From Yoonia sp. R2331 (GTDB lineage: Bacteria > Pseudomonadota > Alphaproteobacteria > Rhodobacterales > Rhodobacteraceae): a stretch of 64,000 nucleotides of DNA. The translations under genes and the position numbers were made by a program. Position 1 is the stretch's first letter, and the number at the start of each line of letters is the position of its first letter. Shown here piece by piece: positions 1 to 8,708 of this stretch. The DNA is taken from NCBI RefSeq assembly GCF_041103235.1, contig NZ_JBGCUN010000001.1, positions 2,604,001 to 2,668,000 on the forward strand. Direction: 5' to 3'. The notes under the pieces were generated by a model. The model was not told where the DNA came from. It did not search any database and worked only from the letters and a program-made list of their open reading frames with translations.

Positions 1-287
1 ATGTCCTGTTGCGGCACATTGCCCGGCACTTTGCGCATGCCATCCAGATCGTCCGAAAAGCAGATCAGCTTGGTCGGAATATCCGAGATCACCTCGAACG
101 CGCGCCGGATCATGGTGGTGCGCAGCACCTCACCAAAGGTGCCGATGTGCGGCAGCCCTGACGGGCCATAGCCGGTTTCGAACAGCACATGATCCTTGCC
201 CGAGGCTTCCACACGTTTGAGCAAGCGGCGTGCTTCTTCGAAGGGCCACGCCTTGGAATTCATCGCTGCTTCGCGCAAACTGGTCAT
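1..287 (-). CDS. lysK: lysyl-tRNA synthetase, class I (N-terminal part, runs off window)
   Basis: Charges tRNA-Lys with lysine in the cytoplasm. Only the first 95 codons lie in the window; the C-terminal part is beyond base 1. The translation starts [19 protein letters not shown] and has the class I nucleotide-binding motif as [13 protein letters not shown] (HIGH-like HIGT), followed by the family pattern [13 protein letters not shown]. Class I LysRS replaces the class II enzyme in many alphaproteobacteria, which fits the rest of the window. The start is the ATG at 287-285. It is transcribed away from the TerB-like gene at 398. The identification is firm for a fragment. Confidence 0.88.
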   Translation of the reverse strand, partial: MTSLREAAMNSKAWPFEEARRLLKRVEASGKDHVLFETGYGPSGLPHIGTFGEVLRTTMIRRAFEVISDIPTKLICFSDDLDGMRKVPGNVPQQD

Positions 288-397
288 TGGAATATCTCAC
301 TTCACCTGCGGCCCCGATGGCCACATTCGCGCACTCCCTATTGCGAGCGCCCGCGCGCGTCAATAAATGGGATGCATTGGCGACGAAAGGACACCCA

Positions 398-817
398 ATG
401 ACCATAGAACACCCCATGTCAGCACAGGATGCCCTTGCAGCACTGATGTTCGCCATGTCTGCGTCTGATGCCGACATCCGCACCGCTGAGTTGGTGAAGA
501 TCAACAACGCCATCAATAACCTGCCGGTATTTGCCGATTACGACACCGACCACCTGTCGCGATTGACCCAATTGGTGTTTGACCTTTTTGAACAGGAAGA
601 CGGGCTGGAGGCGCTGTTTGGCCTTGTGCGCGAGTGCCTGCCTGAAAAGCTCTATGAAACGGCCTATGCGCTGTCGTGTGACGTGGCCGCAGCTGATGGC
701 GCCATTGGCGAGGCAGAGGCGCGGTTGCTGGAAGAAATCCGGTACGAGCTGAATATCGACCGCCTGCATGCCGCCGCGATCGAGCGAGGCGCGCGCGCGC
801 GTCATATGACCCTTTAG
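398..817 (+). CDS. TerB-like tellurite resistance family protein
   Basis: A 139-residue all-helical protein that looks like the TerB fold. It has two similar acidic halves, each with the DADIRTAEL / DGAIGEAEARLL pattern seen in TerB domains (acidic loop, then helix). TerB-like proteins are thought to bind divalent metal at such loops, but the role of this stand-alone form is unknown. The ATG at 398 was chosen because GAAAGGA lies 7 bases upstream; an in-frame ORF extends further up but has no good start there. Its stop overlaps the stop region of the convergent dacB gene by four bases. Confidence 0.75.
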   Translation: MTIEHPMSAQDALAALMFAMSASDADIRTAELVKINNAINNLPVFADYDTDHLSRLTQLVFDLFEQEDGLEALFGLVRECLPEKLYETAYALSCDVAAADGAIGEAEARLLEEIRYELNIDRLHAAAIERGARARHMTL

Positions 818-2316
818 GTTCCGCCCAGATCACCCATCAGCGCCCAGCGCTGCAAGATATCCTGCTGCAATCGCTTGGCCTTGGTGTTGAACGTGATTGA
901 CCCGGCGGGCTGTTCGTCGCCTGCGGCCTTGCCGCGCGCGCGGGCATCAAGGTCTGCTGCAAAGATCGCAAAACTTAGCGTGCGACCGCCTGACGTCGTT
1001 AAATAGCCCGCCAGCGTTGATACAAAGTTCAGCGTACCCGTCTTGGCGCGCACGTCGCCCGGCGCATCCTTGATCGGCCGCCCTTCGCTGTCGCGCATCG
1101 TGATCGACTTCAGGATCGGCGACAGCCGCCCGCGCACATCCTGCGCGTTTAGCAGCGTCACCATGTCGCTTGCCGAGATCCGCGACTGATCACCAAGGCC
1201 GGAATGATCCACAAACGCGGGCGTAATCCCTGCACGCGCCGTGGCCCAGCGCGTCATACCCAGCGCAGAAGTCCGCAAACCGCGCCGCTGCCCAGTCAAC
1301 GCAGCACTCGCCGTCATACCCGCCGCCTCTGCCGTCAGGTTGGTCGAGAACCGCAACATCGCGCGCATGACGCCGGTCAGCGAATCGCTTTCATGATCTG
1401 CCAGCACCTGCGCGTCTGGAAGTGTGGGAATCCGCGTGGCGACAGGCAGATCCAGCCCGTGATCCTTCATAAAGGTGCGAAAGACATCGCCTGCATAAAG
1501 CGCAGGGTAACGCACCGGCAACCAACGCGACCCGGCCTTACCAAGCGCGCCACGCGCGACGGTCCATTGGTCAACACCACCGCCGTCCTGATAGGCGTAA
1601 ACCGGGCTCGTCCGATCAGCGAGCCGCATCCGCGCGATACTGACTGGGGGCCGCAATGTCTCGCTTCGAGCGTCCATCGCAACGGCATAGCTTGACCCTT
1701 CGCGTTTCCACTCAAAATGGACCCGATTGAAGTTCAGGTTCAGCCCCGACACCGCAGGGTTGTAGCCCAGATGGTCCAACTGGGTGTCGTCAATCTCTTC
1801 AACCCCCGGTAGCGCACCGCCCCAGACCAGAAACTTCCCGGTGACCTCTTTCAGCCCGGTCGCCTCCAGCGTTTCGGATAGCGCATAAAGGTCATCAGTC
1901 AGCAGATTGGGGTTGCCGCCACCCGCAAGGATCAGATCGCCGTCCAGCGCGCCGTTCATAATTGGTGCAGTACCATAGACCGTTGTCTTGAAACGATAAT
2001 CGCCGCCCAAGGCTTCAATCGCATAAAGCGCGGTGACAGCTTTGGTCACGCTCGCCGGTGGCCGGGCGGTTGCGCCGTCGATGGCTTCCAGAATTTCGCC
2101 CGTCTCGGCATCAGCGATCACAAACCCAACTTGACCGTCCAATCCTGCGGCTGCGATCATGTCTGCTGTGCTCAGCCGCGCGCGCGGCCTGACACGGGGC
2201 AAATTGCTTTGCCGTGCCTGTGGGCGCAAAGATGTCAGCGGCGCATTGGCAAGTGCGGTGCTGCCAAAAAGGCTTAGCCCAGCAATCATCGCGCGGCGTG
2301 TCAGCTTGGTTGTCAT
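814..2316 (-). CDS. dacB: D-alanyl-D-alanine carboxypeptidase/endopeptidase (PBP4 type)
   Basis: A periplasmic class C low-molecular-weight penicillin-binding protein that trims or cleaves peptidoglycan peptides. The 500 residues begin with a twin-arginine-like signal (LTRRAMIAGLSLFGSTALA). The three active-site motifs are present: SxxK as SVTK near residue 90, SxN as STN in the middle, and KTG as AKTGTL near residue 425. The long insert between SVTK and STN matches the extra domains of PBP4/DacB. It lies 47 bases downstream of nadD and ends convergent with the TerB-like gene. The call is well supported. Confidence 0.92.
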   Translation of the reverse strand: MTTKLTRRAMIAGLSLFGSTALANAPLTSLRPQARQSNLPRVRPRARLSTADMIAAAGLDGQVGFVIADAETGEILEAIDGATARPPASVTKAVTALYAIEALGGDYRFKTTVYGTAPIMNGALDGDLILAGGGNPNLLTDDLYALSETLEATGLKEVTGKFLVWGGALPGVEEIDDTQLDHLGYNPAVSGLNLNFNRVHFEWKREGSSYAVAMDARSETLRPPVSIARMRLADRTSPVYAYQDGGGVDQWTVARGALGKAGSRWLPVRYPALYAGDVFRTFMKDHGLDLPVATRIPTLPDAQVLADHESDSLTGVMRAMLRFSTNLTAEAAGMTASAALTGQRRGLRTSALGMTRWATARAGITPAFVDHSGLGDQSRISASDMVTLLNAQDVRGRLSPILKSITMRDSEGRPIKDAPGDVRAKTGTLNFVSTLAGYLTTSGGRTLSFAIFAADLDARARGKAAGDEQPAGSITFNTKAKRLQQDILQRWALMGDLGGT

Positions 2317-2363
2317 GCCTGGACCCTAGCCATGCCGTGACCTGATGTTCAACCACACAACCA

Positions 2364-2984
2364 TCACGCTGACGCGACCCATTCGCCACGCCGCCGGATC
2401 GCGGTCGAGGATTGGGCGTTCATCGGTAAATTGACAAAGCACCAGGCCGGCGCGTCCGCCCGCGCCAGCAACCGTGATCCGCGTGCGGGTATCTTGGCGC
2501 AGCGATAGACGCGCGCGGCCTTGGACAAGCGCGCCGGGACCCGGTCGCCAGGACGCGCCAGCACACCAACCGGGACATTTTCCATGATCTGACGCCAGCT
2601 TTGCCAGCGATGAAACTGCACCAGATTGTCCGCACCCATCAGCCAGACAAAGCGCACACCGGGATACATCTGTTGCAAAGCGCCCAATGTCTCAGCTGTA
2701 AAACGCGTCCCGATCCGCGCCTCGATATCCGTTACCACGACATCCGGGTGCTGCATCACCGCGCGCGCGGCTTGCAGGCGGACAGGCAGTGGCGCAGGTC
2801 CATTGGTTTTCAACGGATTACCCGGCGTGACAAGCCACCAGACGCGGTTTAGCCCAAACCGCTTCAAAGCGGCCTGCGTGATCTGCACATGGCCCTGATG
2901 CGCAGGATCAAATGACCCGCCAAGCAGTCCAATCACCTGCCCCCGCCGGGCCACTGGAAAATCCTGTCTCATGCCGCGTCTCAA
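2364..2984 (-). CDS. nadD: nicotinate-nucleotide adenylyltransferase
   Basis: Converts nicotinate mononucleotide and ATP to deamido-NAD in NAD synthesis. The protein is about 206 residues. It has the nucleotidyltransferase signature [11 protein letters not shown] near residue 22 and a C-terminal SSTAIRRR (the ISSTxIR motif that binds the ATP phosphates). [14 protein letters not shown] is the conserved central stretch of NadD. The start could be the ATG at 2984 or the second ATG at 2972, since neither has a clear ribosome site. NadE, the final step of the same pathway, is also in this window at 17106-18770. Confidence 0.92.
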   Translation of the reverse strand: MRRGMRQDFPVARRGQVIGLLGGSFDPAHQGHVQITQAALKRFGLNRVWWLVTPGNPLKTNGPAPLPVRLQAARAVMQHPDVVVTDIEARIGTRFTAETLGALQQMYPGVRFVWLMGADNLVQFHRWQSWRQIMENVPVGVLARPGDRVPARLSKAARVYRCAKIPARGSRLLARADAPAWCFVNLPMNAQSSTAIRRRGEWVASA

Positions 2985-3095
2985 ACAACCTGCCCGTCAA
3001 TCTGTAAAGCCGAATGTGCGAGGAAACCACCACGAGTTAACCCGCAGGTAAGGGTCCCGGCGCTATGTCGGGACTTGAGATAGCCAGGAATTGCC

Positions 3096-5006
3096 ATGAC
3101 TGCATCACCCCTGATCATCGCTGCATTGCTGACCGCCTGCGCGGGTCTGCTGGTGTTTGCTTGGCGGTCACGGCAAAAGGTTACAGCCCTTGAAACGACG
3201 CTGACCAAGGTGGAATCCACCGCGGCAAAAGATCGGCGCGAGGCTTCATTTTTTCGGATCGCCTGTTCCAACACAGATGATGGCTTGGTCGTACAGGGGC
3301 TTGATGGGCGGATCCTTTGGGTCAATCCGGCCTATTGCAAGATCATGGGCTACAACGCGCACGAGGTTGTGGGGCGCAATCCGATGGAATACGCCATGCG
3401 TCCGGGCGACAAACCATCCGATGAAACGATCCGCAATTTTCGCTATCGCCGGGATGATCCCAACTGGGGTCGGCTGTCGCTTTATCGCAATGTCCGCAAG
3501 GATGGGCAGGAGTTTTGGAACCAGATCAGGGTGTCGTTTCATCAAGACGACGACGACGGCGAATACGTTATTTTGGTGTGCCGCGATGTCAGCGCAGAGG
3601 TTGACCGCGAAGAGGCGTTGCGCAAGCAATCAGCAAAGCTGGCCCATGTGGCCGCCCATGATGATCTGACCGGTGCCGCAAACCGACCCCACATGATGCA
3701 ATTTACCACCGATGCCCTGACGCAAGCCAAGGACAACGGGGCACGCATCGGGCTTTTGCAGATCGACCTTGATAAGTTCAAAGACGTCAACGACACCTAT
3801 GGGCACTCTGCCGGTGACGCCGTGTTGCGTCACATCACGGATCAGATCTCGCGTACTTTGCGCAAAACCGATCTGCTGGCGCGGATGGGCGGCGACGAAT
3901 TTGTCGCAGTCTGCACGCAACTCAGCTCAATTGAAGAGCTCCGGAAGCTGGGTGTCGCCTTGGTTGACAGCGTGCGCACGCCATTGACGTTTGAAGGGAA
4001 CACCATCGTGCCTTCGATCAGCATTGGCGCGGCCATGTCAGAACCTGACGCGTCTTCCGTTGATGATCTGCTGAAAAAAGCCGACCTTGCCCTTTATGAG
4101 GTTAAGCGCGCCGGACGCGGACATGTTGCCGTTTATGACGCCACCCTGCACAAATCCGTGCAGCGCAAGTCACGTAGGTCTGATGAATTGCAGCGTGCAA
4201 TCTTGAATGATCAAATTTCCTTTGATTTTCAGCCCACAATCGATATCGCTACTGGCCGCATCTGCTCGCTCGAGGCGTTGGCACGCTGGACAGATGAGGA
4301 CGGTGTGACCCACCTTCCCGACGATTTCCTGGGGATGGCCAAGGACATGGGCAACCTTGCCCAGATTGACGCTGCTGCCCTGACCGCCGCGGCGACAATG
4401 CAAGCGCGTCTGACGACCGAAGGATTTGAGCACATCATCACCGGCTTTAACGCATCAGAGGATTTCTTTGCCCACACCGACTTTATGGCGGATCTTGGCA
4501 CCGCCTTGCGTCGCACCGGGGCCGATCAGCAGCAATTGCGCATCGAACTGCCGCAGACGCTGGTTTTTGACGCCCTTGCTGGGGATACCGCCAAACTGTC
4601 GGTCATTGAATCCCTGCATGACAACAACTTTGCCACTATCCTCGACAGCTTCGGCGCTGGCTTTGCGGGTCTTTTGCAAATTGGCGCGCTCAACATGTCA
4701 GGGTTCAAAACGGCGCGGCAACTGACCGATGATTTGTCGCGTGACACGAATGCCCAAAAGGCGCTGCGAATGATCAATGAACTCGCTGCCGACATGTCTC
4801 TGTCCGGCATCGTCATGGGCATTGAAACGCAAGAGGGCTTTGACGCACTTGGCCGGACCGGCGCCAAATTTGCACAAGGCAACTGGATCGCGCCACCAAT
4901 TCCGGCCGCCGAGATCGTGGATTGGCTGCGCGCGCACCAAGCCGCTGATGGCGCGGCCACCATCCTGCATCGGCAATTGCCCCCGGACCAACGCATCGCT
5001 ATCTAG
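3096..5006 (+). CDS. PAS-GGDEF-EAL cyclic-di-GMP signalling protein
   Basis: A 636-residue membrane-anchored sensor. One transmembrane helix (residues 3-24) is followed by a short coiled coil, a PAS domain (about 50-165, with ILWVNPAYCKIMGY), a GGDEF domain (about 185-350) and an EAL domain (about 365-620). The GGDEF motif RMGGDEF at about 263 is intact, so cyclase activity is likely. The EAL domain keeps the Glu of EAL, the Asn of GFNAS, the Glu of RIELPQ, the Glu of GIETQ and the Gln of AQGNW. The metal-binding DDFG is DSFG and the KxD pair is KTA, so phosphodiesterase activity is doubtful. It sits 34 bases upstream of ettA. Confidence 0.93.
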   Translation: MTASPLIIAALLTACAGLLVFAWRSRQKVTALETTLTKVESTAAKDRREASFFRIACSNTDDGLVVQGLDGRILWVNPAYCKIMGYNAHEVVGRNPMEYAMRPGDKPSDETIRNFRYRRDDPNWGRLSLYRNVRKDGQEFWNQIRVSFHQDDDDGEYVILVCRDVSAEVDREEALRKQSAKLAHVAAHDDLTGAANRPHMMQFTTDALTQAKDNGARIGLLQIDLDKFKDVNDTYGHSAGDAVLRHITDQISRTLRKTDLLARMGGDEFVAVCTQLSSIEELRKLGVALVDSVRTPLTFEGNTIVPSISIGAAMSEPDASSVDDLLKKADLALYEVKRAGRGHVAVYDATLHKSVQRKSRRSDELQRAILNDQISFDFQPTIDIATGRICSLEALARWTDEDGVTHLPDDFLGMAKDMGNLAQIDAAALTAAATMQARLTTEGFEHIITGFNASEDFFAHTDFMADLGTALRRTGADQQQLRIELPQTLVFDALAGDTAKLSVIESLHDNNFATILDSFGAGFAGLLQIGALNMSGFKTARQLTDDLSRDTNAQKALRMINELAADMSLSGIVMGIETQEGFDALGRTGAKFAQGNWIAPPIPAAEIVDWLRAHQAADGAATILHRQLPPDQRIAI

Positions 5007-5039
5007 ACGCTAACATCTTTTGCAAAGTGAGCGTCGCAC

Positions 5040-6695
5040 ATGGCCAGCTATCAATTCGTCTATTTCATGGATGGCGTTTCCAAGACCTATCCTGGTGGCA
5101 AGAAAGTCTTTGAAAACATTCGCCTGAACTTTCTGCCCGGCGTCAAGATTGGCGTTGTGGGCGTGAACGGCACCGGTAAATCCACACTGATGCGGATTAT
5201 GGCCGGCCAGGATAAGGATTTCGCCGGTGAGGCATGGGCCGCCGAAGGGGCCCGTGTCGGCTATCTGCCACAGGAACCCGAACTCGACCCTGCGCTAAGC
5301 GTGCGCGAAAACGTCATGTTGGGCGTGGCCGAAAAGAAGGGCATCTTGGACCGCTACAATGAACTGGCGATGAATTACTCCGAAGAAACCGCCGACGAGA
5401 TGGCGAAGCTTCAGGATGAGATTGACGCCCAGAACCTTTGGGACCTCGACGCACAAATCGACGTCAGCATGGAGGCATTGCGCTGCCCCCCCGACGACGC
5501 GTCGGTGGACACGCTTTCGGGTGGTGAAAAGCGGCGGGTTGCCTTGTGCAAATTGTTGCTTGAAGCGCCGGACATGCTTTTGCTTGACGAACCGACCAAC
5601 CATCTGGACGCCGAAACCATCGCGTGGCTGCAACAGCACCTGATTGATTACAAAGGCACAATCCTGATCGTGACCCACGATCGCTATTTCCTGGACGCGA
5701 TCACCGGTTGGATCCTGGAACTCGACCGCGGGTCGGGCATCCCGCACGAAGGGAACTATTCCAGCTGGTTGGAGGCAAAGGCAAAGCGGCTGGAAAAAGA
5801 AGCCAAAGAGGACAAATCCAAGCAGCGCACGCTGGAACGCGAGTTGGAGTGGATGCGCCAAGGTGCCAAGGCCCGGCAGGCGAAATCGAAAGCACGGATA
5901 CAGGCCTACAACGAACTGGCCAGCCAATCCGAACGCGACAAAGTCGGTCGCGCTCAGATCATCATTCCCAACGGCCCGCGCCTTGGCTCAAAGGTGATCG
6001 AAGTCGCGAACCTGAAAAAGGCGATGGGCGATAAGTTGTTGATCGAGGATTTGACATTTGACCTGCCGCCGGGCGGTATTGTCGGTGTGATTGGGCCTAA
6101 CGGCGCAGGTAAATCTACGCTTTTCAGCATGTTAACCGGCCAAACCGAACCTGATGAGGGCACCGTTGGTTATGGTGACACGGTCAAGCTGGCCTATGTC
6201 GACCAGTCCCGCGATGCCCTGAACCCAGATGCGACCGTCTGGGAAGAGATCACCGGCGGCGCTGAGATTATCGAACTGGGCGACGCCAGCATGAACAGCC
6301 GCGCCTATTGCTCTGCCTTTAATTTCAAAGGTGGCGACCAGCAGAAAAAGGTCGGGCTTTTGTCAGGTGGCGAACGCAACCGCGTCCATATGGCAAAGTT
6401 ATTGAAATCCGGCGGCAACGTTCTGCTGCTTGACGAACCGACAAACGATCTTGACGTTGAAACGCTGCGCGCACTCGAAGACGCGTTGTCCAGCTTTGCG
6501 GGATGTGCCGTGGTCATCAGCCACGACCGCTTTTTCCTCGACCGGATCTGCACGCACATTCTTGCCTTCGAAGGCGACGCGCATGTCGAATGGTTCCAAG
6601 GCAATTTTGAGGACTACGAAGAAGACAAGAAAAGCCGCCTTGGCGCCGACGCGATGGAACCAAAGCGCATGAAACATAAAAAGTTTGTGCGATGA
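5040..6695 (+). CDS. ettA: energy-dependent translational throttle protein EttA
   Basis: An ABC-F ATPase that binds the ribosomal E site and couples translation initiation to the ATP/ADP ratio. Its 551 residues hold two ABC cassettes with no membrane part. Walker A is GVNGTGKST near residue 42 and GPNGAGKST near 351; the signatures are LSGGEKRRV and LSGGERNRV; the Walker B motifs are MLLLDEPTNHLD and VLLLDEPTNDLD. Between them lies the charged P-site linker rich in Lys, Glu and Arg, plus the arm typical of EttA. The length matches the E. coli protein. The stop overlaps the next gene by four bases. Confidence 0.96.
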   Translation: MASYQFVYFMDGVSKTYPGGKKVFENIRLNFLPGVKIGVVGVNGTGKSTLMRIMAGQDKDFAGEAWAAEGARVGYLPQEPELDPALSVRENVMLGVAEKKGILDRYNELAMNYSEETADEMAKLQDEIDAQNLWDLDAQIDVSMEALRCPPDDASVDTLSGGEKRRVALCKLLLEAPDMLLLDEPTNHLDAETIAWLQQHLIDYKGTILIVTHDRYFLDAITGWILELDRGSGIPHEGNYSSWLEAKAKRLEKEAKEDKSKQRTLERELEWMRQGAKARQAKSKARIQAYNELASQSERDKVGRAQIIIPNGPRLGSKVIEVANLKKAMGDKLLIEDLTFDLPPGGIVGVIGPNGAGKSTLFSMLTGQTEPDEGTVGYGDTVKLAYVDQSRDALNPDATVWEEITGGAEIIELGDASMNSRAYCSAFNFKGGDQQKKVGLLSGGERNRVHMAKLLKSGGNVLLLDEPTNDLDVETLRALEDALSSFAGCAVVISHDRFFLDRICTHILAFEGDAHVEWFQGNFEDYEEDKKSRLGADAMEPKRMKHKKFVR

Positions 6696-7048
6696 TCCAA
6701 GGGGTTATCGCCGGGGCCGTATTTGCGGCCATGCTGTGGCTGTTTGACTTGTCACTTGCAGCGGGCGCGCATCCGTTCTGGGCTTCCAAGGTGGTCTGGA
6801 TCGGCGCGCCCATTGGTCTTTTGGCCTTTGTGATCAGCAAATTCCTTTCGCCGATACAGCAGATCCTGATCAGCGTGGTCCTTGCCGCGCTGGCCCTTGT
6901 CGCTGCTGTACAGGGTAAGGCAATCTTTGCTGCGTCCTTTGCTGAAAACGCGCTGGCGGGTCAGGCGTGGTTCTTTGGCTGGATCGCCACATGCGCAGCC
7001 CTGACCGCCCTTGTGGCAAGCATCGCCCGGATGATGAGCGCACGCTGA
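6692..7048 (+). CDS. small integral membrane protein, unknown function
   Basis: A 118-residue hydrophobic protein with about four predicted membrane helices (residues 4-24, 32-50, 55-76 and 92-114). The ATG overlaps the ettA stop (ATGA), so it is probably translationally coupled to ettA and shares its transcript. No catalytic motif is visible. I do not recognise the family. Confidence 0.75.
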   Translation: MIQGVIAGAVFAAMLWLFDLSLAAGAHPFWASKVVWIGAPIGLLAFVISKFLSPIQQILISVVLAALALVAAVQGKAIFAASFAENALAGQAWFFGWIATCAALTALVASIARMMSAR

Positions 7049-7170
7049 TTACCACAGTTTTTCCTTATACGCTTCACCTTTTCCTCACCATTTCCTGCCA
7101 AATTCCTCGCCAACAGGTCAGGGACCGCAGTGCAGAATGCACCGCATTCCCGCAACCACGTAGGCATAAC

Positions 7171-7353
7171 ATGGGATTGGTTCTTTTCGGCGGCACAATC
7201 GGATTGTTCAGCGCTTTGTGCTGCGCTCTTTTTGGTGACATCACTTGGGGTGAGGCGGCCTTGGTTTATTGGATCACCGGCACTGCGGCACCGCTTTTGC
7301 ATGCAACATTCGGCGTCATGGCCCCGGCCGTAGCAGAACCGCCCCGATCTTGA
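7171..7353 (+). CDS. small hydrophobic protein, hypothetical
   Basis: A possible 60-residue protein starting MGLVLFGGTIGLFSALCCAL, with two hydrophobic stretches (residues 3-20 and 30-52). It lies between the ettA unit and cspA. The upstream sequence has only a weak ribosome site (TAGGCA), so the gene call rests on hydrophobicity and an open frame. It may be a real small membrane protein or noise. Confidence 0.4.
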   Translation: MGLVLFGGTIGLFSALCCALFGDITWGEAALVYWITGTAAPLLHATFGVMAPAVAEPPRS

Positions 7354-7632
7354 GCGTCTGAGCGGCCCGCCACACCTTACTTCGTGCAAAATCCACGGAT
7401 TTACAGTAGATTCGCATCCATTTTTGCAGCAAACTTGACACATAGTCTGGCGACAAACTGCTGAAAACGCAGATTATTTGCGATCGCCTTGCTTTTACCC
7501 CGCAGGAGATCATACTTAGCGGGCTACGTTACTTCTATCGACCACTGCACCTGAGAACGGCCCAGTCCTTCGATCCAGCAATGACGAGCCGTCCCGCTGC
7601 ACTCCCGCGAGCGGAAAATCAGGAGAAACGAC
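7354..7632 (+). promoter_or_regulatory. long leader region of the cold-shock gene
   Basis: 279 bases with no convincing gene. It has a TTGACA hexamer at 7435-7440, suiting a -35 box, but no clear -10 box at standard spacing. Cold-shock mRNAs usually carry long structured 5' leaders, so this stretch probably holds the cspA promoter and leader. That role is inference. Confidence 0.4.
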
Positions 7633-7842
7633 ATGGCCTCAGGCACTGTCAAGTGGTTCAACACCACAAAAGGTTACGGATTTATTGCACCCGACGGTGG
7701 CAGCAAGGACGTATTTGTTCATATTTCGGCTGTTGAGCGGTCCGGTCTGACCGGTTTGAAGGACGACCAGAAGGTCAACTTCGACATCGAAGCCGGGCGC
7801 GATGGCCGCGAAAGCGCGATCAATCTGACCCTCGCCGACTAA
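7633..7842 (+). CDS. cold-shock protein, CspA family
   Basis: A 69-residue single cold-shock domain that binds single-stranded RNA and DNA as an RNA chaperone. It has RNP1 as KGYGFIAP and RNP2 as DVFVHIS, the canonical nucleic-acid-binding strands, and starts with the usual GTVKWFN. The ribosome site AGGAGAAA is ideally placed upstream of the ATG. A strong terminator hairpin follows directly. Several csp paralogues are common in this group, so no specific symbol is given. Confidence 0.95.
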   Translation: MASGTVKWFNTTKGYGFIAPDGGSKDVFVHISAVERSGLTGLKDDQKVNFDIEAGRDGRESAINLTLAD

Positions 7843-7845
7843 CGC

Positions 7846-7873
7846 AAAAGGGCGCCCCAACGGGCGCCCTTTT
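7846..7873. terminator. bidirectional rho-independent terminator between cspA-type gene and dodecin
   Basis: A perfect 12-bp inverted repeat (AAAAGGGCGCCC / GGGCGCCCTTTT) with a CAAC loop. It starts 4 bases after the csp stop and ends 4 bases before the dodecin stop. The T-run on each strand makes it work for both convergent genes. Confidence 0.93.
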
Positions 7874-7877
7874 CAAT

Positions 7878-8081
7878 TCAATCCGCAAGGACAAAGGTCA
7901 CTTTCAGCACCACTCGGTAGCTGGTGATCTTGCCGTCGTCGACGGTCACTTTCTGGTCCGCGACCCAGGCCCCCTTGATCCCCTTCAATGTCTTTGATGC
8001 GCGCTTGATGCCGTTTTCGACCGCGTCGTCAAACGACTTGCTGGATTCGCTGATGATTTCCGTGACTTTTGCGACAGACAT
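7878..8081 (-). CDS. dodecin family flavin-binding protein
   Basis: A 67-residue protein of the dodecin family. These form hollow dodecamers that store or sequester riboflavin or FMN in the cytoplasm. It begins MSVAKVTEIISESSKSFDDA and ends in the family's antiparallel strand pattern YRVVLKVTFVL. The ATG at 8081 was chosen over an upstream in-frame ATG because AAGGAAA lies just before it and homologues start MxVxKVxE. It is convergent with the csp gene and shares its terminator. Confidence 0.9.
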   Translation of the reverse strand: MSVAKVTEIISESSKSFDDAVENGIKRASKTLKGIKGAWVADQKVTVDDGKITSYRVVLKVTFVLAD

Positions 8082-8120
8082 GGCTGTTTCCTTTTTTCGT
8101 TGTCCCACCACCACCCTACC

Positions 8121-8708
8121 CTAAGGTGCGGTCCAGTCCACATCTGACGCCTCGGAAACCACCAGCCCACCATCGCGAAACGGCACCATCAGGGCTCGTG
8201 CTGGCGCCTCATCCTCGCCCAACCACGTTGAAATCTGGTCTTTTTCCAGGATCACACCCATCCGGTGATGAATGTCGCGGACATCCGCCGACGGTGCGCA
8301 AGTGACCGTCGCCACTTGCGGCAGCTGTGTGCCACCAGGGGCTGTCCAGACGTCATAGATCGCTGCAAACCAGATCAAGGCGCCGTCTGTGCGCGCAATG
8401 CGCCACGCTGTCTTGCGCCGCTTCTCGCCCGTCCATTCGTACCAACCGTCCACCGGCAAAACCGCGCGGCGCACCCCGTCAAAGGCGGATTTGTCAAACA
8501 CGGTTTCCGACCGCGCATTGATGATCGTTTCCATCACCGGACGGCCCCGCGCGTTCACGCGCCCCACCGGGATCATCCCCCAGCGCATCCGCGCAGCCCC
8601 TTGCTCTGTCAGCACCTGCAACTCTTCCCCCGGTGCCATGTTGAAGCGCGGGCCATCCGCATCCAGCCCCAATCCGGGATCAGACGACAGGAACAGCCGC
8701 CCCGGCAT
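8121..8708 (-). CDS. SRAP (YedK/HMCES) family protein lacking the catalytic Cys2
   Basis: SRAP proteins cross-link to abasic sites in single-stranded DNA through a cysteine exposed at residue 2 after Met removal. This 195-residue protein keeps the fold motifs: the Asn of INARSET, the Glu of VDGWYEW and the His of HHRMGVIL. Its N-terminus is Met-Pro-Gly-Arg rather than Met-Cys-Gly-Arg. The start is fixed, because the codon just upstream is the in-frame TGA of the preceding thioesterase gene. A thiazolidine cross-link as in YedK is therefore not possible with this N-terminus, so activity is uncertain. Confidence 0.88.
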   Translation of the reverse strand: MPGRLFLSSDPGLGLDADGPRFNMAPGEELQVLTEQGAARMRWGMIPVGRVNARGRPVMETIINARSETVFDKSAFDGVRRAVLPVDGWYEWTGEKRRKTAWRIARTDGALIWFAAIYDVWTAPGGTQLPQVATVTCAPSADVRDIHHRMGVILEKDQISTWLGEDEAPARALMVPFRDGGLVVSEASDVDWTAP

